Part shown: positions 1-8,347 of the stretch, in pieces
Numbering within the stretch: position 1 is the first letter of the stretch
How the letters are laid out: every line of letters begins with the position of its first letter
From: Terriglobus roseus
Lineage (GTDB): Bacteria > Acidobacteriota > Terriglobia > Terriglobales > Acidobacteriaceae
Assembly (NCBI RefSeq): GCF_900102185.1
Contig: NZ_LT629690.1
Location: 3,658,001-3,722,000, forward strand
Reading direction: 5' to 3'
DNA length: 64,000 nt
Position numbers and translations under genes: made by a program
Notes under the pieces: generated by a model
Told to the model about the DNA's origin: nothing
Databases searched by the model: none
The model's input: only the letters and a program-made list of their open reading frames with translations

Positions 1-394
1 GGGGTGCCGACCGGCGTTCAGGCAGCAACACGCCGTCCACGCCGGCGCCATCCGCCGTACGCAACAGGGCGCCCATGTTATGAGGATCTTCCACCCCATC
101 CAGAGCAAGGAAGAACCGCTTCGCATCGCCGCCGGAATGAATTAAGTCTTCAATCGTCAGCAACTTGCGTTCTTTCAGGAACGCCACTGCACCACCGTGA
201 TTTTCACTCCGGCTCATGCGCTGCAGCTCTTCCCGGCTGCCGTAACTGACACGAACGCGGGCTGATCGACACAGGTCAAGCAGGGCGGCCACGCGCGGGT
301 TAGTCGGGCCGGAAAGAACGGTGATGTGGTCCAGGTCTTTGGGCCGTACGCGGACGGCTTCGGTGACGGGATGGAGCCCGAAGAGAATCTCCAT
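1..394 (-). CDS. rlmB: 23S rRNA 2'-O-ribose methyltransferase RlmB, N-terminal part
   Basis: This is the start of a SpoU/TrmH-type RNA methyltransferase that runs off the left edge of the window. The 131 visible codons begin at an ATG read leftward from 394. The first 75 or so residues match the SpoU substrate-binding N-domain (MEILFGLHPVTEAV). Then comes the start of the catalytic fold, LALDGVEDPHNMGALLRTAD, which is the family motif 1 with the invariant Asn and Arg. RlmB methylates the 2'-OH of G2251 in 23S rRNA in E. coli. The N-domain favours RlmB, but other TrmH-family members with the same N-domain cannot be excluded without the C-terminus. The divergent neighbour is an ECF sigma factor. 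Confidence 0.85.
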   Translation of the reverse strand, partial: MEILFGLHPVTEAVRVRPKDLDHITVLSGPTNPRVAALLDLCRSARVRVSYGSREELQRMSRSENHGGAVAFLKERKLLTIEDLIHSGGDAKRFFLALDGVEDPHNMGALLRTADGAGVDGVLLPERRSAP

Positions 395-521
395 ACTCCC
401 AGTCTACGCGGAGCCAATCCGCCGCGGAAAATAGCGCTTTTCATTGACCGTTCACTAACCCTAGAATGGATGAGCCGGACCGCATCGCACACCTTCGCGT
501 ACTCAGGGACAACTTTTCCTC

Positions 522-1235
522 ATGCTGAAAGAAAATTCTTTCGGGAACCGAGTCTTTTCCGGACAACCCCGCGTCAACAATGATGTGCAGGGTGCTTTGT
601 CCATTTCGGCGGCAATGCTGGAAGCCAGCGAGCAGGAGAACGCGGAGATCGCGCTCGGCCTGAAGCGGCAGGACCCTGATCTGCTCGATCGTCTGATCGA
701 CACCTATCAGCACCGCCTGATGCGTTACCTGACCTTCCTGACCGGCAAGCGCGAAACCGCCGAGGATCTGTTCCAGGAGACCTGGATGCGCGTGCTGATG
801 CGCGGCGCACAGTACAACGGCAAGGCTCGTTTTGATACATGGCTGTTCACCATCGCCCGCAACCTGGCCATTGATCTCTCCCGCAAGCGCACCATGGCGT
901 CGCTGGATGAGCTGCAGGACCCAGGCAATGACGAGCGCCCCTTTGAGATTGCGATTGACGGACCTTCGCCGTTTGAGCAGTTTTGCTCCCGCGAAGATGC
1001 CGCAGAAGTAAGCGCCGTGCTGCTGGACCTGCACGCCTCCTACCGCGAAGTGCTGGTACTGCGTTTCCATGAGGAAATGGCGCTGGAAGAGATTGCAGCG
1101 GTCACGAAGTCTCCACTCTCCACGGTGAAGTCGCGTTTGTATCGCGGCCTTGCTGCGTTGAAGCCGCAGATTGAGAAGCTCCGTCGTGAGCGGAACCTCG
1201 TCCCAAGGACGGCCGCTCAGGGAGGGCTCTCTTGA
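522..1235 (+). CDS. ECF-type RNA polymerase sigma factor
   Basis: This 237-residue protein has sigma region 2 (about residues 55-125, with YQHRLMRYLTFLTGKRETAEDLFQETW, the last part being the -10 recognition helix) and region 4 (about 165-225, with EEMALEEIAAVTKSPLSTVKSRLYRG, the -35 helix-turn-helix). It should direct core RNA polymerase to alternative promoters. The first ATG at 522 has no clear ribosome site, and an internal ATG at 615 would give a 206-residue protein with both regions intact, so the start is unsure. It is followed with a 4-base overlap by a small membrane protein and then a zinc-ribbon membrane protein. No recognisable zinc anti-sigma factor lies next to it. Confidence 0.88.
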   Translation: MLKENSFGNRVFSGQPRVNNDVQGALSISAAMLEASEQENAEIALGLKRQDPDLLDRLIDTYQHRLMRYLTFLTGKRETAEDLFQETWMRVLMRGAQYNGKARFDTWLFTIARNLAIDLSRKRTMASLDELQDPGNDERPFEIAIDGPSPFEQFCSREDAAEVSAVLLDLHASYREVLVLRFHEEMALEEIAAVTKSPLSTVKSRLYRGLAALKPQIEKLRRERNLVPRTAAQGGLS

Positions 1236-1612
1236 GCATGGCAATTTCGGAGGACCCGCGCACCCCAGGTTTAAATGCACGCGCGGCGGTGGTTAACCGT
1301 ACCCATCGCGTCATTCGTCAGCGTGCCAATGCCATGCGGGAGCGCAAGCGTACCACCCGCGACCTGATTGTTCCGTTTGTTGTGTGTTCTGCCTTGCTTC
1401 TTTTCATCGCTGCAGCTGTGCTGCACGTAACAGACGAAAGCATTTCAGACATCGCCGGCATCTGGAAACGAATTGTGGATCTGGGCGCAGATGCAGGTAG
1501 CGAAGTAAGCCTGTTGCTGCTATGGTTTCTACCACTCTCGGTCATCACGGCCGCGGTGGTGCTGCTCCGTCGCAATCGTCGTCCGTCGGACCGCAATGAC
1601 AAGGTAAGGTAA
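1232..1612 (+). CDS. small two-TM membrane protein in the sigma-factor operon
   Basis: This 126-residue protein is of unknown family. A basic, Arg-rich N-terminus (about residues 15-43) precedes two predicted membrane spans (about 47-66, IVPFVVCSALLLFIAAAVL, and 92-111, VSLLLLWFLPLSVITAAVVL), and the C-terminus is basic. The likely start is a TTG at 1232 that overlaps the sigma-factor stop as TTGA. A GGAGGG at 1221-1226 is well spaced for it; an ATG at 1238 is the alternative. The overlap implies translational coupling with the sigma factor. Its position suggests a membrane regulator of that factor, but no anti-sigma motif is visible, so this remains inference. Confidence 0.7.
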   Translation: MSMAISEDPRTPGLNARAAVVNRTHRVIRQRANAMRERKRTTRDLIVPFVVCSALLLFIAAAVLHVTDESISDIAGIWKRIVDLGADAGSEVSLLLLWFLPLSVITAAVVLLRRNRRPSDRNDKVR

Positions 1613-1617
1613 GCCCC

Positions 1618-2172
1618 ATGGTGTGGAAGACGGAACATAGCCAGCGACCGGACGTGGAACAGAGCGACGACGAGCTGAAAATGATTCCGCTCTGGTCGGT
1701 CATTCTGTCCGTCATGGTGTTTGTCGGTATCCAGATGCTCAGCTATGGATACTTTGGCGGCCCCCCTCCCGGCGGACCGCGCCACGGCAACCCCGTCATG
1801 CATGCCATTGGCAGCTATAGCTGGGGAGCCGCTCTGGCCAGCTATGTTCTGCTGATTGGTTACATCAGCCGCGATGTGAAGCGCCGCAACATGCGTCCCG
1901 CACTGTGGATGCTGATTGTGCTGGTCATGCCCGGCGGCATTGGCGCCATCGTTTACTTCCTGCTGCGCCAGCCCATCCTGAGCCGCTGCCCCTCATGCCG
2001 TACTGAAGTCGCTAGCGACTTCCATTTCTGCCCGCAATGCCAGTTCCAGATGAAGCCGGTATGCGGCCAGTGCTTCCGCGGCGTTCATATCACGGACGTG
2101 TACTGCACCAACTGCGGCCACGACCTTGCGGAAGACGCCATGCCCGCGCGCCTGCGCTCCTACAGCGACTAA
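1618..2172 (+). CDS. membrane protein with C-terminal double zinc ribbon
   Basis: This 184-residue protein has three predicted membrane spans (about residues 25-45, 60-80 and 96-115), followed by a cytosolic double zinc ribbon. The ribbon contains CPSC, CPQC, CGQC and CTNC pairs between about residues 122 and 167. Such ribbons usually serve protein contacts or structural zinc binding. The ATG at 1618 follows the previous stop by 5 bases with AAGGTAAGG just upstream, so it belongs to the same transcript as the ECF sigma factor. Function is unknown; the arrangement of sigma factor, two-TM protein and ribbon protein suggests an envelope-sensing module. Confidence 0.75.
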   Translation: MVWKTEHSQRPDVEQSDDELKMIPLWSVILSVMVFVGIQMLSYGYFGGPPPGGPRHGNPVMHAIGSYSWGAALASYVLLIGYISRDVKRRNMRPALWMLIVLVMPGGIGAIVYFLLRQPILSRCPSCRTEVASDFHFCPQCQFQMKPVCGQCFRGVHITDVYCTNCGHDLAEDAMPARLRSYSD

Positions 2173-2314
2173 AAGCAGTCCTACACGTCCCCCAGCGGAT
2201 ACCCATAACGCTCATAGTTGTCCCAAACAGACGCGCCGGGAAACTTCCGCTGCGATTCGGCATACGTCGCGCGTACTTGCTACAAAGGATCGAAGTCTTT
2301 CTTTGGAGCCCCCT

Positions 2315-4387
2315 ATGCGCTTTCTGACCGTTGCGCCGTTTGTACTGTTTGCCGCGAGTGTCTCCGCACAAAATCTGACCTCGCAACCTGCACCCACCGG
2401 CGCACAGAAGCCATTGGTCCCGCTGGAGACATTGCCGTACTCACCAGTGCTGAACCTCACCAGCCTGGACCGCAGCGTGAATCCCTGCGACGACTTTTAC
2501 AAATTTGCATGTGGCGGCTGGCAAAAGAACAATCCCATCCCCGCCGACCAGTCAGCATGGAGCGTCTACGGCAAACTGACCTACGAGAACCAGCAGTTTC
2601 TATGGGGCATCCTGCGCGATGCCGCGGCCATGAAAGATCGAGATGCCACCCAGCAGAAGATTGGCGATTACTTCGCAGCCTGCACCGACGAACCTGCAAT
2701 CGATAAGCGTGGCTTCGATCCGGTCAAGCCCGCACTCGCACGTATTGCGGATTACAAATCGCGCGAAGCTCTGTTGAAAGACCTGCCTGCCTTCGCAGTC
2801 GACGTGGATGGTTCTTTCTTCTTTAACGCCGGCTCCACGCAGGACCCGCAAAACGCAAACAACGTTATCGCCGGTGAAGACGCAGGCGGACTCGGCCTGC
2901 CCGACCGCGACTACTACCTGAAGACCGACCCGAAGAGCGTAGAGATTCGGCAGAAGTACGTCGCCTACATCGAAAAACTATTCACCATGAGCGGCGAGTC
3001 CGCAGCACACGCAAAGACCGATGCAGACGCGGTGATGAAACTCGAGACCGCGCTGGCAACAGCGTCGCTTTCGCGCGTCGATCGCCGCGATCCATACAAG
3101 ATTTTTCATCGCCTCACGCTCGCCGACCTGCAGAAGCAAGTGCCTGCAGTCGATTGGGCACACTTCTATCAACTCGCCGGAGCGCAGAGCTTCACCACGC
3201 TGAACATCTCGCAGCCAGACTTCAACAAGGCACTGCAGCAACAACTGACAACAGCACCGCTCGATACGCTCAAAGCGTATCTACGCTTCCACGCTCTCAC
3301 CTCAGCCGCACCGCAGATGAGCAAGCCATGGCGTGAAGCCCAGTTCGACTTCTTCAGCCACTACTTGCGCGGCACCCCAACAATGTCTCCCCGCTGGCGC
3401 ACATGCACCCGCCAGGTGGATGACTACATGGGTGAAGCGCTCGGACAGGAGTTTGTCCGCCGCACCTTCTCTGCAGACACACGCGCCAAGACGCAGTTGA
3501 TGACCAATCTCATTGAAGATTCCATGAAGCAGGAGATTGAACACCTCGACTGGATGAGCCCTGCAACGAAGGCTGAAGCACTGAAGAAGCTGAAGACCAT
3601 TCGCAACAAGATTGGCTACCCCGATCACTGGCGCGACTATTCGAAGCTGACCGTCACGCGCAACGATTACTTCGCCGATTATCACAACGCGGTGATGTTC
3701 GAAAGTGAGCGCGACTTCGGCAAGATCGGCAAGCCCGTCGATCGCAATGAATGGATGATGTCACCACCAACGGTGAACGCTTACTACGATCCGCAGATGA
3801 ATGACATCAACTTCCCTGCGGGTGTTCTGCAGCCACCGCTCTATGAGGCAAAGGCCGACGACGCACCGAACTACGGCAACACCGGCTCTACGATTGGCCA
3901 TGAACTAACGCATGGTTTCGACGACCAGGGACGCCAGTTCGATGCCGAAGGCAACCTGCGCGACTGGTGGACGAAGGAAGATGCAAAGGGGTTTGAAGAC
4001 CGCATCAACTGTCTGCGCGATCAGTTCGCCACATACACCGTGGTGGATGACATTCATATCAACAGCAAGCTGACCAGTGGTGAAGATGTAGCCGACCTCG
4101 GCGGCACATTGATTGCTTACATGGCATGGAAGAAAGCAACCGAAGCTGAACGACTCATGCCTGTTGATGGCTTCACACCAGACCAACGCTTCTTCGTAGG
4201 ATTCGCACAGTGGGCATGTGAGAGCCAGCGACCCGAACAACTTCGCATGAACGCACTCACCAACGAACATTCGCCCGGCTATGCACGCATCAATGGCATT
4301 GTGGTGAACATGCCGGAATTTGCGAATGCATTTCAATGTGCAAAGACTGCGCCCATGGTGAAGGCCAACGTTTGCAAGGTTTGGTAA
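2315..4387 (+). CDS. M13 family (neprilysin-like) zinc endopeptidase
   Basis: This 690-residue secreted metallopeptidase starts with a Sec signal peptide (MRFLTVAPFVLFAASVSAQ). The M13 N-domain includes NPCDDFYKFACGGW. The zinc site is H529-E-L-T-H533 in GSTIGHELTHGFDDQG, and the third ligand is E590 in GEDVADLGG (usual form GENIADLGG; Asn to Asp here). The C-terminus is the typical CKVW. An ATG at 2315 with GGAG at 2305-2308 places the signal peptide at the N-terminus; an upstream in-frame start at 2126 would lie inside the preceding gene. It probably degrades peptides in the periplasm or outside the cell. A paralogue lies at 52205-54247. Confidence 0.95.
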   Translation: MRFLTVAPFVLFAASVSAQNLTSQPAPTGAQKPLVPLETLPYSPVLNLTSLDRSVNPCDDFYKFACGGWQKNNPIPADQSAWSVYGKLTYENQQFLWGILRDAAAMKDRDATQQKIGDYFAACTDEPAIDKRGFDPVKPALARIADYKSREALLKDLPAFAVDVDGSFFFNAGSTQDPQNANNVIAGEDAGGLGLPDRDYYLKTDPKSVEIRQKYVAYIEKLFTMSGESAAHAKTDADAVMKLETALATASLSRVDRRDPYKIFHRLTLADLQKQVPAVDWAHFYQLAGAQSFTTLNISQPDFNKALQQQLTTAPLDTLKAYLRFHALTSAAPQMSKPWREAQFDFFSHYLRGTPTMSPRWRTCTRQVDDYMGEALGQEFVRRTFSADTRAKTQLMTNLIEDSMKQEIEHLDWMSPATKAEALKKLKTIRNKIGYPDHWRDYSKLTVTRNDYFADYHNAVMFESERDFGKIGKPVDRNEWMMSPPTVNAYYDPQMNDINFPAGVLQPPLYEAKADDAPNYGNTGSTIGHELTHGFDDQGRQFDAEGNLRDWWTKEDAKGFEDRINCLRDQFATYTVVDDIHINSKLTSGEDVADLGGTLIAYMAWKKATEAERLMPVDGFTPDQRFFVGFAQWACESQRPEQLRMNALTNEHSPGYARINGIVVNMPEFANAFQCAKTAPMVKANVCKVW

Positions 4388-4490
4388 TCGAACGCGGTCT
4401 TCTTTTTTGCACATCAGGCAACGAGAGGGCCGCGACCTTTGCTCCAACTCTGTGTCCACTCCAATGCAGTTCGGAAGTGAGGGAGCACCA

Positions 4491-4847
4491 ATGAACATGA
4501 AGACACGTATCGCAGCACTCGTACTTGGCGCTGGCATGATTGCCACGCCTGCAGCACTTTTCGCTCAGGGGCCACCGCCTCCGCCCCCGGGCTACGGCCA
4601 GGGCCCCGGACGCTGGGATGCACCTCCTCGCGAATATACCCGCGATATCCAGCGCCAGGGCTATCGTGATGGCTTGTATGGTGCGCAGAAGGACTTTGAA
4701 AATCATCGCCGCCCCACAGTGATGAACCGCGATGAGTATCGCAACTACCGCGGACCAGATCGCCGTGGCTATCAGTCTGCTTTCCAGCGCGGCTACAACG
4801 CGTGGTGGGGCCACCAGCGTGGACCGGGCGGACCTCGTCCTTACTAA
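4491..4847 (+). CDS. small secreted Pro/Gly/Arg-rich protein
   Basis: This 118-residue protein has a signal peptide (MNMKTRIAALVLGAGMIATPAALFAQ). A poly-proline patch follows (about residues 28-36), then a Tyr/Arg/Gly-rich tail in which YRDGLYGAQKDFE and YQSAFQRGYNAWWG resemble two copies of a short RxGY helix motif. The ATG at 4491 is chosen because GGGAG sits at 4481-4485 and the signal peptide begins there. Family and function are not recognised. Comparable short tyrosine- and glycine-rich exported proteins are common in Acidobacteria. It ends in a perfect terminator shared with the convergent YdeI-like gene. Confidence 0.75.
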   Translation: MNMKTRIAALVLGAGMIATPAALFAQGPPPPPPGYGQGPGRWDAPPREYTRDIQRQGYRDGLYGAQKDFENHRRPTVMNRDEYRNYRGPDRRGYQSAFQRGYNAWWGHQRGPGGPRPY

Positions 4848-4861
4848 GAACTCGTGAAGAT

Positions 4862-4892
4862 AAGAAAGCCCGCACAAGATGCGGGCTTTCTT
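4862..4892. terminator. bidirectional intrinsic terminator
   Basis: A perfect 13-bp stem (AAGAAAGCCCGCA / TGCGGGCTTTCTT) with loop CAAGA lies between two convergent genes. The A and T flanks are part of the stem, so it can work for both strands. Confidence 0.85.
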
Positions 4893-4917
4893 ATTTCCTG
4901 TCGTTTTCAAACGAGAA

Positions 4918-5574
4918 TCAGCACGAACGATACTTGTCGTTGAAACGACGCCCCGCTTCCAACATCGCAATGGTTTCGCCCATGCGCTTCTCGCGCGTCT
5001 CTTCTTTCTTCGCCGTCGTGATCCATTCCAGATATTCGCGCTTGCAGCTCGGCGGCAGCGTTTCGAAATACGTCTTTGCGCTCTTTGACTTCTTCAGCAG
5101 AACGGCGAAGGCATCCGGCATTTCAATCTCCTGGCGTGTGCCCTTGCGTGTGCGGCCTTCCATTGCAGAACCGGCTTCGCCTTTCCGAATCAACTCAGCC
5201 GCATACTTCACATACTTCGGCAGGTCCTTCGGCAGATCTTTCACAGAAGCAATCTGGCCGATGCTTCCCGCGCCTTCCACCTTCGGCATCCCCTGCGATT
5301 CCAGATACTCCGGCATCTTTGGCGACCAGAAACCAAATCCACAGTAGTTCTTGAACGCCGCCATAAAGCATAGGTTTTCACCGTTCACCGTGAAGAACGG
5401 ACGACTCCACTTCACATCCTCCACGACCTCCGGAACAGCCTTGTGAACCATCTGTCGCAAATGTTCCAGGATGGGTTTCGCATAGTCGGGTGCCTTTGCG
5501 ATCTGCGCATCGATACGCCGATCAAAGCTCTCTGCAGACATTGTTTTCGCGGAAGACTTCTTCGCCGTTGCCAT
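4918..5574 (-). CDS. YdeI/OmpD-associated family protein with DUF1801-like domain
   Basis: This 218-residue cytosolic protein has a DUF1801 (YdhG-like) fold at about residues 15-120, with LRQMVHKAVPEVVEDVKWSRPFF and FKNYCGFGFW. The C-terminal OmdA/YdeI segment (about 150-215) has FFETLPPS-like and EYLEWITTAKKEETREKR motifs. YdeI relatives have been linked to stress or antimicrobial-peptide tolerance, but the biochemical role is unknown. The ATG at 5574 begins a Lys/Ala/Ser-rich tail before the conserved domain. It is a stand-alone gene with no partner in the same orientation. Confidence 0.85.
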   Translation of the reverse strand: MATAKKSSAKTMSAESFDRRIDAQIAKAPDYAKPILEHLRQMVHKAVPEVVEDVKWSRPFFTVNGENLCFMAAFKNYCGFGFWSPKMPEYLESQGMPKVEGAGSIGQIASVKDLPKDLPKYVKYAAELIRKGEAGSAMEGRTRKGTRQEIEMPDAFAVLLKKSKSAKTYFETLPPSCKREYLEWITTAKKEETREKRMGETIAMLEAGRRFNDKYRSC

Positions 5575-5745
5575 GATTGCGGCAGTATATCCGCAACCCC
5601 TTCGCTCCCGGTGGAAGCTGCGGCAGCATCGCCAACGCGCACATTGTTACAGTTCTATGAAAATACCCCTTGCATACGACCCCCTCGCAGGAGCACTATC
5701 CATTTCACCCCTAAGGCTGTGGCTCCCCCGGGAAGGAGGGTTTCC

Positions 5746-6528
5746 ATGGTTCGCTCCATTCTCATTCCGCTACTCTTCGCGCCGTATCTGCTCTGGGCCC
5801 AGCAGGCTGTTCCTCCTGCCGCAGAAACGCCTCTCACTCCGGCGGTCCTCACGACAACAGACAAACCCGCCGACACAGCTTCCACTCTGCCCCCCACGGA
5901 AGGTCTGGCAGACACACTCGCCGTTCGCGGACGCTATCTCGCCGCAATCCACGTCTACGAGCAGCTTCAGCCCACCGCAGTCATCCTGAACAAGATGGGC
6001 ATTGCCTGCGAACACATGTTCATGTGGGACCGTGCGCGCGCCAGCTTTGAAGACTCCATCAAACTCAATCCGAAATACGCCGAGGCATACAACAACCTAG
6101 GAACGCTGTCGCACAGCCAGGGCGATCTTGCGCGTGCAGAGAAGATGTATCGCAAATCGCTGAAGCTGAAGCCAAACGATCCCAACACCATGCAGAACCT
6201 GGGCACGCTCTATTACGCGAAGCGCAACTTCCGCAAAGGCGACGCCGAGTATCGCAAAGCTCTCGCAATTGACCCCGGCATCCTGGAACGCAGCGCCAAC
6301 CGCGGCATTCCAGCCAATTCAAAGGTGCAGAGCGCCAGTGAAATCCACTATCACCTGGCGGCCACGTACGCGCAGGCAGGCAGCCAGAAGATGGCCCTCG
6401 ACTACCTTCGCAAAGCCATCCTGGAAGGCTTCCGCGATCGCAACCGGCTCATGCACGACAAGGAATTCGCCGACATGAGAACCAGCGACGCCTTCCTGGC
6501 AATGGTCGAAGATATGCAGAAGAATTAG
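5746..6528 (+). CDS. secreted tetratricopeptide-repeat protein
   Basis: This 260-residue protein has a signal peptide (MVRSILIPLLFAPYLLWAQQ), a Pro/Thr-rich linker to about residue 45, and then TPR units. The clearest are AEAYNNLGTLSHSQGDLARAEKMY and PNTMQNLGTLYYAKRNFRKGDAEY (about residues 105-170), plus a later repeat around YHLAATYAQAGSQKMALDYL. The ATG at 5746 follows a strong GGAAGGAGGG site. Upstream in-frame codons lack a signal peptide and are rejected. It probably acts as a periplasmic protein-interaction scaffold; partners cannot be told from the context. Confidence 0.85.
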   Translation: MVRSILIPLLFAPYLLWAQQAVPPAAETPLTPAVLTTTDKPADTASTLPPTEGLADTLAVRGRYLAAIHVYEQLQPTAVILNKMGIACEHMFMWDRARASFEDSIKLNPKYAEAYNNLGTLSHSQGDLARAEKMYRKSLKLKPNDPNTMQNLGTLYYAKRNFRKGDAEYRKALAIDPGILERSANRGIPANSKVQSASEIHYHLAATYAQAGSQKMALDYLRKAILEGFRDRNRLMHDKEFADMRTSDAFLAMVEDMQKN

Positions 6529-6553
6529 CCCCCTCCCTCACGTCCTCGAGGGC

Positions 6554-6583
6554 GAGCGGCTTCACCATCGCGTGAAGCCGCTC
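6554..6583 (+). terminator. intrinsic-like terminator hairpin
   Basis: A perfect 12-bp stem (GAGCGGCTTCAC / GTGAAGCCGCTC) with loop CATCGC lies downstream of the TPR gene. The T-rich tail is weak (TTGCTTG). Confidence 0.65.
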
Positions 6584-6660
6584 TTGCTTGCGTCAAAAGC
6601 AGCTACAAGACCACGCAACACCTCGCCTTTGATACAAAGGACATCGCACAGGGAGATGAA

Positions 6661-8181
6661 ATGAGCACAGTGTGGACGCGTCGGCAGATGTTGCAATACA
6701 CAGGGATAACCGCGGCAGGCGCAGCTTTCCGCCCCGTTCTCGCACAGACATCTGGCAATCGTCCACAGGTGAAGACAAAGCTCGGCACGGTGGCTGGCGA
6801 AGAAACCAACGGCATCCGACGCTTCCTCGGCATCCCCTTCGCCCAGCCGCCCATCGGCACACTGCGTTTCCGCGCACCCCAACCCGCAAAACCGTGGAGC
6901 GGCATTCTTGACGCTACAAAGTTCTCCGCTAGCGCTATGCAGCCCAGCCACCCCAACCAAAACGAAGACTGCCTGTACCTAAACATCTTCACACCAACAA
7001 AAATCGAAGGCCCTCTTCCCGTCTTTGTCTGGATTCACGGCGGCGGATTTACCGGCGGCAGTCCGGTAGACGTGGACGGCACGGTCTTCGCGCGTGACGG
7101 CGTCATCATGGTCACGGTTGCATATCGCCTGGGCGTCTTCGGCTTCCTCGACTGGTCGCCCTTGCTCGGCGCGGACTATGCGGATAGTGCAAACAATGGC
7201 CTGCGCGATCTCGTGATGTCGCTGCGATGGATACATGAAAACATCGCTGCCTTCGGTGGCGATCCCACACGCGTCACCATCGGCGGACAATCCGCAGGTG
7301 CAAAGCTGACAGCATTCCTGCTGGCTGTAGACGAAGCGCGCCCGTACTTCTCCGCAGCAATCTCCGAGAGTGGTGGTGGTGAACGCATTCTCGATACCGC
7401 AGGCGCCCATCGCGTCACAGAAGCGTTCGCATCGCAGCTGACAGACCGCAGCCACGCTGCGATTCTTGCGTTGTCCTCGCAACAACTCATCACACTGCAG
7501 GAACGCATGATCCAGGCCGCGCCAGGCAACTTTCCTCTGCGCGTACAAGGCGGAGGCCAACTGCTACCGCATCGCGCCATACCCGCCATCGCGGCAGGTA
7601 CCTCACGCGGCAAACGCCTGCTCATCGGCACCTGCCGCGATGAAAGCGCCTTCTATCTCGGCGAACACGCAGCAGAGCCCATCACGCAGAAACGCCTCGG
7701 CAATTCCACCGAAGCACAATTCCAGGCTGTCCTTGCAAAATACGCAGCAATCTATCCGCAGATGTCCACTGCAGACCTCAACATCCGGGCGCTCACCGCA
7801 GAAGAGTATTGGGTGCCCAGCATCCGCGTAGCAGAAGCCCACAAGAAAGGCGGCGGTGGGGCAACCTACTTCTATCGTCTCGACGAGACCGCAGCCACCG
7901 GCCCGCACAAAGGCACCAGCTATCACGCGTACGACATTGGCTACGTCTTTGAACATCTCGCCACAGACGAACCACCTGCAGCGCAGACACTCTCCAAAGA
8001 AATGCACACGGCATGGGTGAACTTCATTAAGGGCAACGCTCCCGCCGCAACCGGCCTGCCCACATGGCCGCAGTGGGATGCAAAGCAGCGCGCCACCATG
8101 CTCTTCAACGCAACAAGCCAGGTGAAGCAACAACCCGCAGAAGCAGAACTGCGTCTGTGGGATGGCTTCTCCTTTTCATAA
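6661..8181 (+). CDS. type-B carboxylesterase (alpha/beta hydrolase)
   Basis: This 506-residue exported esterase or lipase is of the cholinesterase-like type-B family. It begins with a signal resembling a Tat peptide (RRQMLQYTGITAAGAAF). Oxyanion-hole motif HGGGFTGGS, signature EDCLYLNIF and nucleophile elbow GGQSAGA are present. The catalytic triad reads as S211, E328 (in RDESAF) and H422 (in SYHAYD). It should hydrolyse carboxylic esters in the periplasm; the substrate is unknown. The ATG at 6661 has GGGAG just upstream. Length and motif order are normal for the family. Confidence 0.92.
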   Translation: MSTVWTRRQMLQYTGITAAGAAFRPVLAQTSGNRPQVKTKLGTVAGEETNGIRRFLGIPFAQPPIGTLRFRAPQPAKPWSGILDATKFSASAMQPSHPNQNEDCLYLNIFTPTKIEGPLPVFVWIHGGGFTGGSPVDVDGTVFARDGVIMVTVAYRLGVFGFLDWSPLLGADYADSANNGLRDLVMSLRWIHENIAAFGGDPTRVTIGGQSAGAKLTAFLLAVDEARPYFSAAISESGGGERILDTAGAHRVTEAFASQLTDRSHAAILALSSQQLITLQERMIQAAPGNFPLRVQGGGQLLPHRAIPAIAAGTSRGKRLLIGTCRDESAFYLGEHAAEPITQKRLGNSTEAQFQAVLAKYAAIYPQMSTADLNIRALTAEEYWVPSIRVAEAHKKGGGGATYFYRLDETAATGPHKGTSYHAYDIGYVFEHLATDEPPAAQTLSKEMHTAWVNFIKGNAPAATGLPTWPQWDAKQRATMLFNATSQVKQQPAEAELRLWDGFSFS

Positions 8182-8201
8182 AAGCTGTAAGCCTCGGGTT
8201 T

Positions 8202-8237
8202 CGGAAATGCAAAATCTTCACAGTTTCGCATTTTCCG
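8202..8237. repeat. imperfect inverted repeat downstream of the esterase
   Basis: CGGAAATGC and GCATTTTCCG pair around a loop of about 17 bases containing AAAATC/GTTTC. It may be a weak terminator for the esterase or an operator for the next gene; no T tract follows. Confidence 0.4.
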
Positions 8238-8347
8238 GCTAGTTAATCGTTTGACTAATGCGTTATGCTTCCGCTGCCACAAAACAGTCGTCACCGCCTG
8301 TGCGCAAACATGCGACGACTGTTCGGCACACAAGGGAGATGCTGTTC

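Noticed and set aside
2126-2314. Upstream extension of the first M13 gene
   Set aside because: It overlaps the zinc-ribbon membrane gene and the signal peptide starts at 2315 with a ribosome site.
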